From the NCBI GenBank assembly GCA_947171615.1, contig CAMVYG010000157.1, positions 1 to 5,376 on the forward strand: a DNA stretch of 5,376 bases, read 5' to 3'. Origin of the DNA: an uncultured Clostridia bacterium. GTDB taxonomy: Bacteria > Bacillota > Clostridia > Oscillospirales > Acutalibacteraceae. Of this stretch, positions 5,160 through 5,376 are shown one piece after another (the first letter of the stretch is position 1; every line of letters begins with the position of its first letter). The notes under the pieces are model-generated. The model worked only from the letters and a program-made list of their open reading frames with translations. It was not told the DNA's origin and made no database searches. Position numbers and translations under genes: made by a program.

Positions 5160-5340
5160 GCTTTTGCTTTGAGACATGGTTTTCCGCATTGACAAGACAG
5201 AATATATAGCTGGGAGTGCGGTAAAAAATATCTGCCTTGTATATAGTTTACCTTTTGAGATGGCAGCGTTAAGGATAAAAAGGAAAAATGAATATTTTGC
5301 AATTTCGACAAGAAAAACTTGCAAAAAACGGCGAGTGAAC
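5160..5340. other. AT-rich intergenic stretch without a convincing gene
   Basis: Together with the hairpins, the gap after the GNAT gene is over 300 nt. Open frames here on both strands lack a plausible RBS or family pattern. The only small frame with a ribosome-site-like AAAAAGGAAA before its ATG is 5288-5338 (16 aa, MNILQFRQEKLAKNGE). It could be a leader peptide or a remnant, but nothing confirms that it is translated. Confidence 0.4.
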
Positions 5341-5341
5341 C

Positions 5342-5370
5342 TTGACAAAGCAGAGAAATAGGTATAACAT
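5342..5370 (+). promoter_or_regulatory. Promoter reading out of the right edge
   Basis: A perfect -35 TTGACA (5342-5347) is followed at 17 nt by TAACAT (5365-5370) or at 15 nt by the better hexamer TATAAC (5363-5368). Either would transcribe a gene that begins beyond the window. Confidence 0.5.
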
Positions 5371-5376
5371 ATAAAT

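Noticed and set aside
5189..5208. TTGACA followed by TATATA as a promoter
   Set aside because: The spacing of 8 nt is far too short, and no other -10 lies at 16-18 nt.
5136..5361. Overlapping frames of 61-70 aa on both strands at the right end
   Set aside because: They overlap the terminator hairpin or lie in AT-rich intergenic DNA, lack ribosome sites, and resemble no family.

Overview
The window looks like an accessory stretch of a low-to-mid GC Firmicutes chromosome, most likely a gut Clostridia (Oscillospiraceae/Lachnospiraceae-like). The evidence is strong AGGAGG-type ribosome binding sites, consensus sigma-A promoters, and the gene families present (short HicAB, DUF4160/DUF2442, MarR-MATE, a two-domain GNAT). 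The taxonomic call is inference.

Left part (1-1874), read on the minus strand: one compact polycistron. It starts at a promoter at 1846-1874 and has a structured leader of about 230 nt carrying two copies of a perfect palindrome. The order is then hicA (TTG start) - hicB (ATGA overlap) - DUF4160 - DUF2442 - an unrecognised gene that appears broken by a one-base frameshift - the first 41 codons of a probable membrane protein that runs off the left edge. hicAB is a known type II toxin-antitoxin family. DUF4160/DUF2442 is a recurrent small-gene pair that resembles a second such module, but its function is not established. The block therefore reads as two stacked stabilisation/defence-like modules followed by unknown cargo.

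Middle part (1921-3888), read on the plus strand and divergent from the first operon: a perfect-consensus promoter with a 16-bp palindromic operator at the start site drives a 150-aa MarR-family regulator. A 94-nt spacer containing three GGCTTTC repeats and one complementary GAAAGCC leads to a 449-aa MATE multidrug/cation antiporter. This is a classic self-regulated efflux pair.

Right part (3889-5376): a 191-nt gap with a pyrimidine tract, a 323-aa two-domain GNAT acetyltransferase with a strong RBS, two consecutive long hairpins likely ending its transcript, about 200 nt of AT-rich DNA with no convincing gene, and a promoter at the very edge that points to a gene outside the window.
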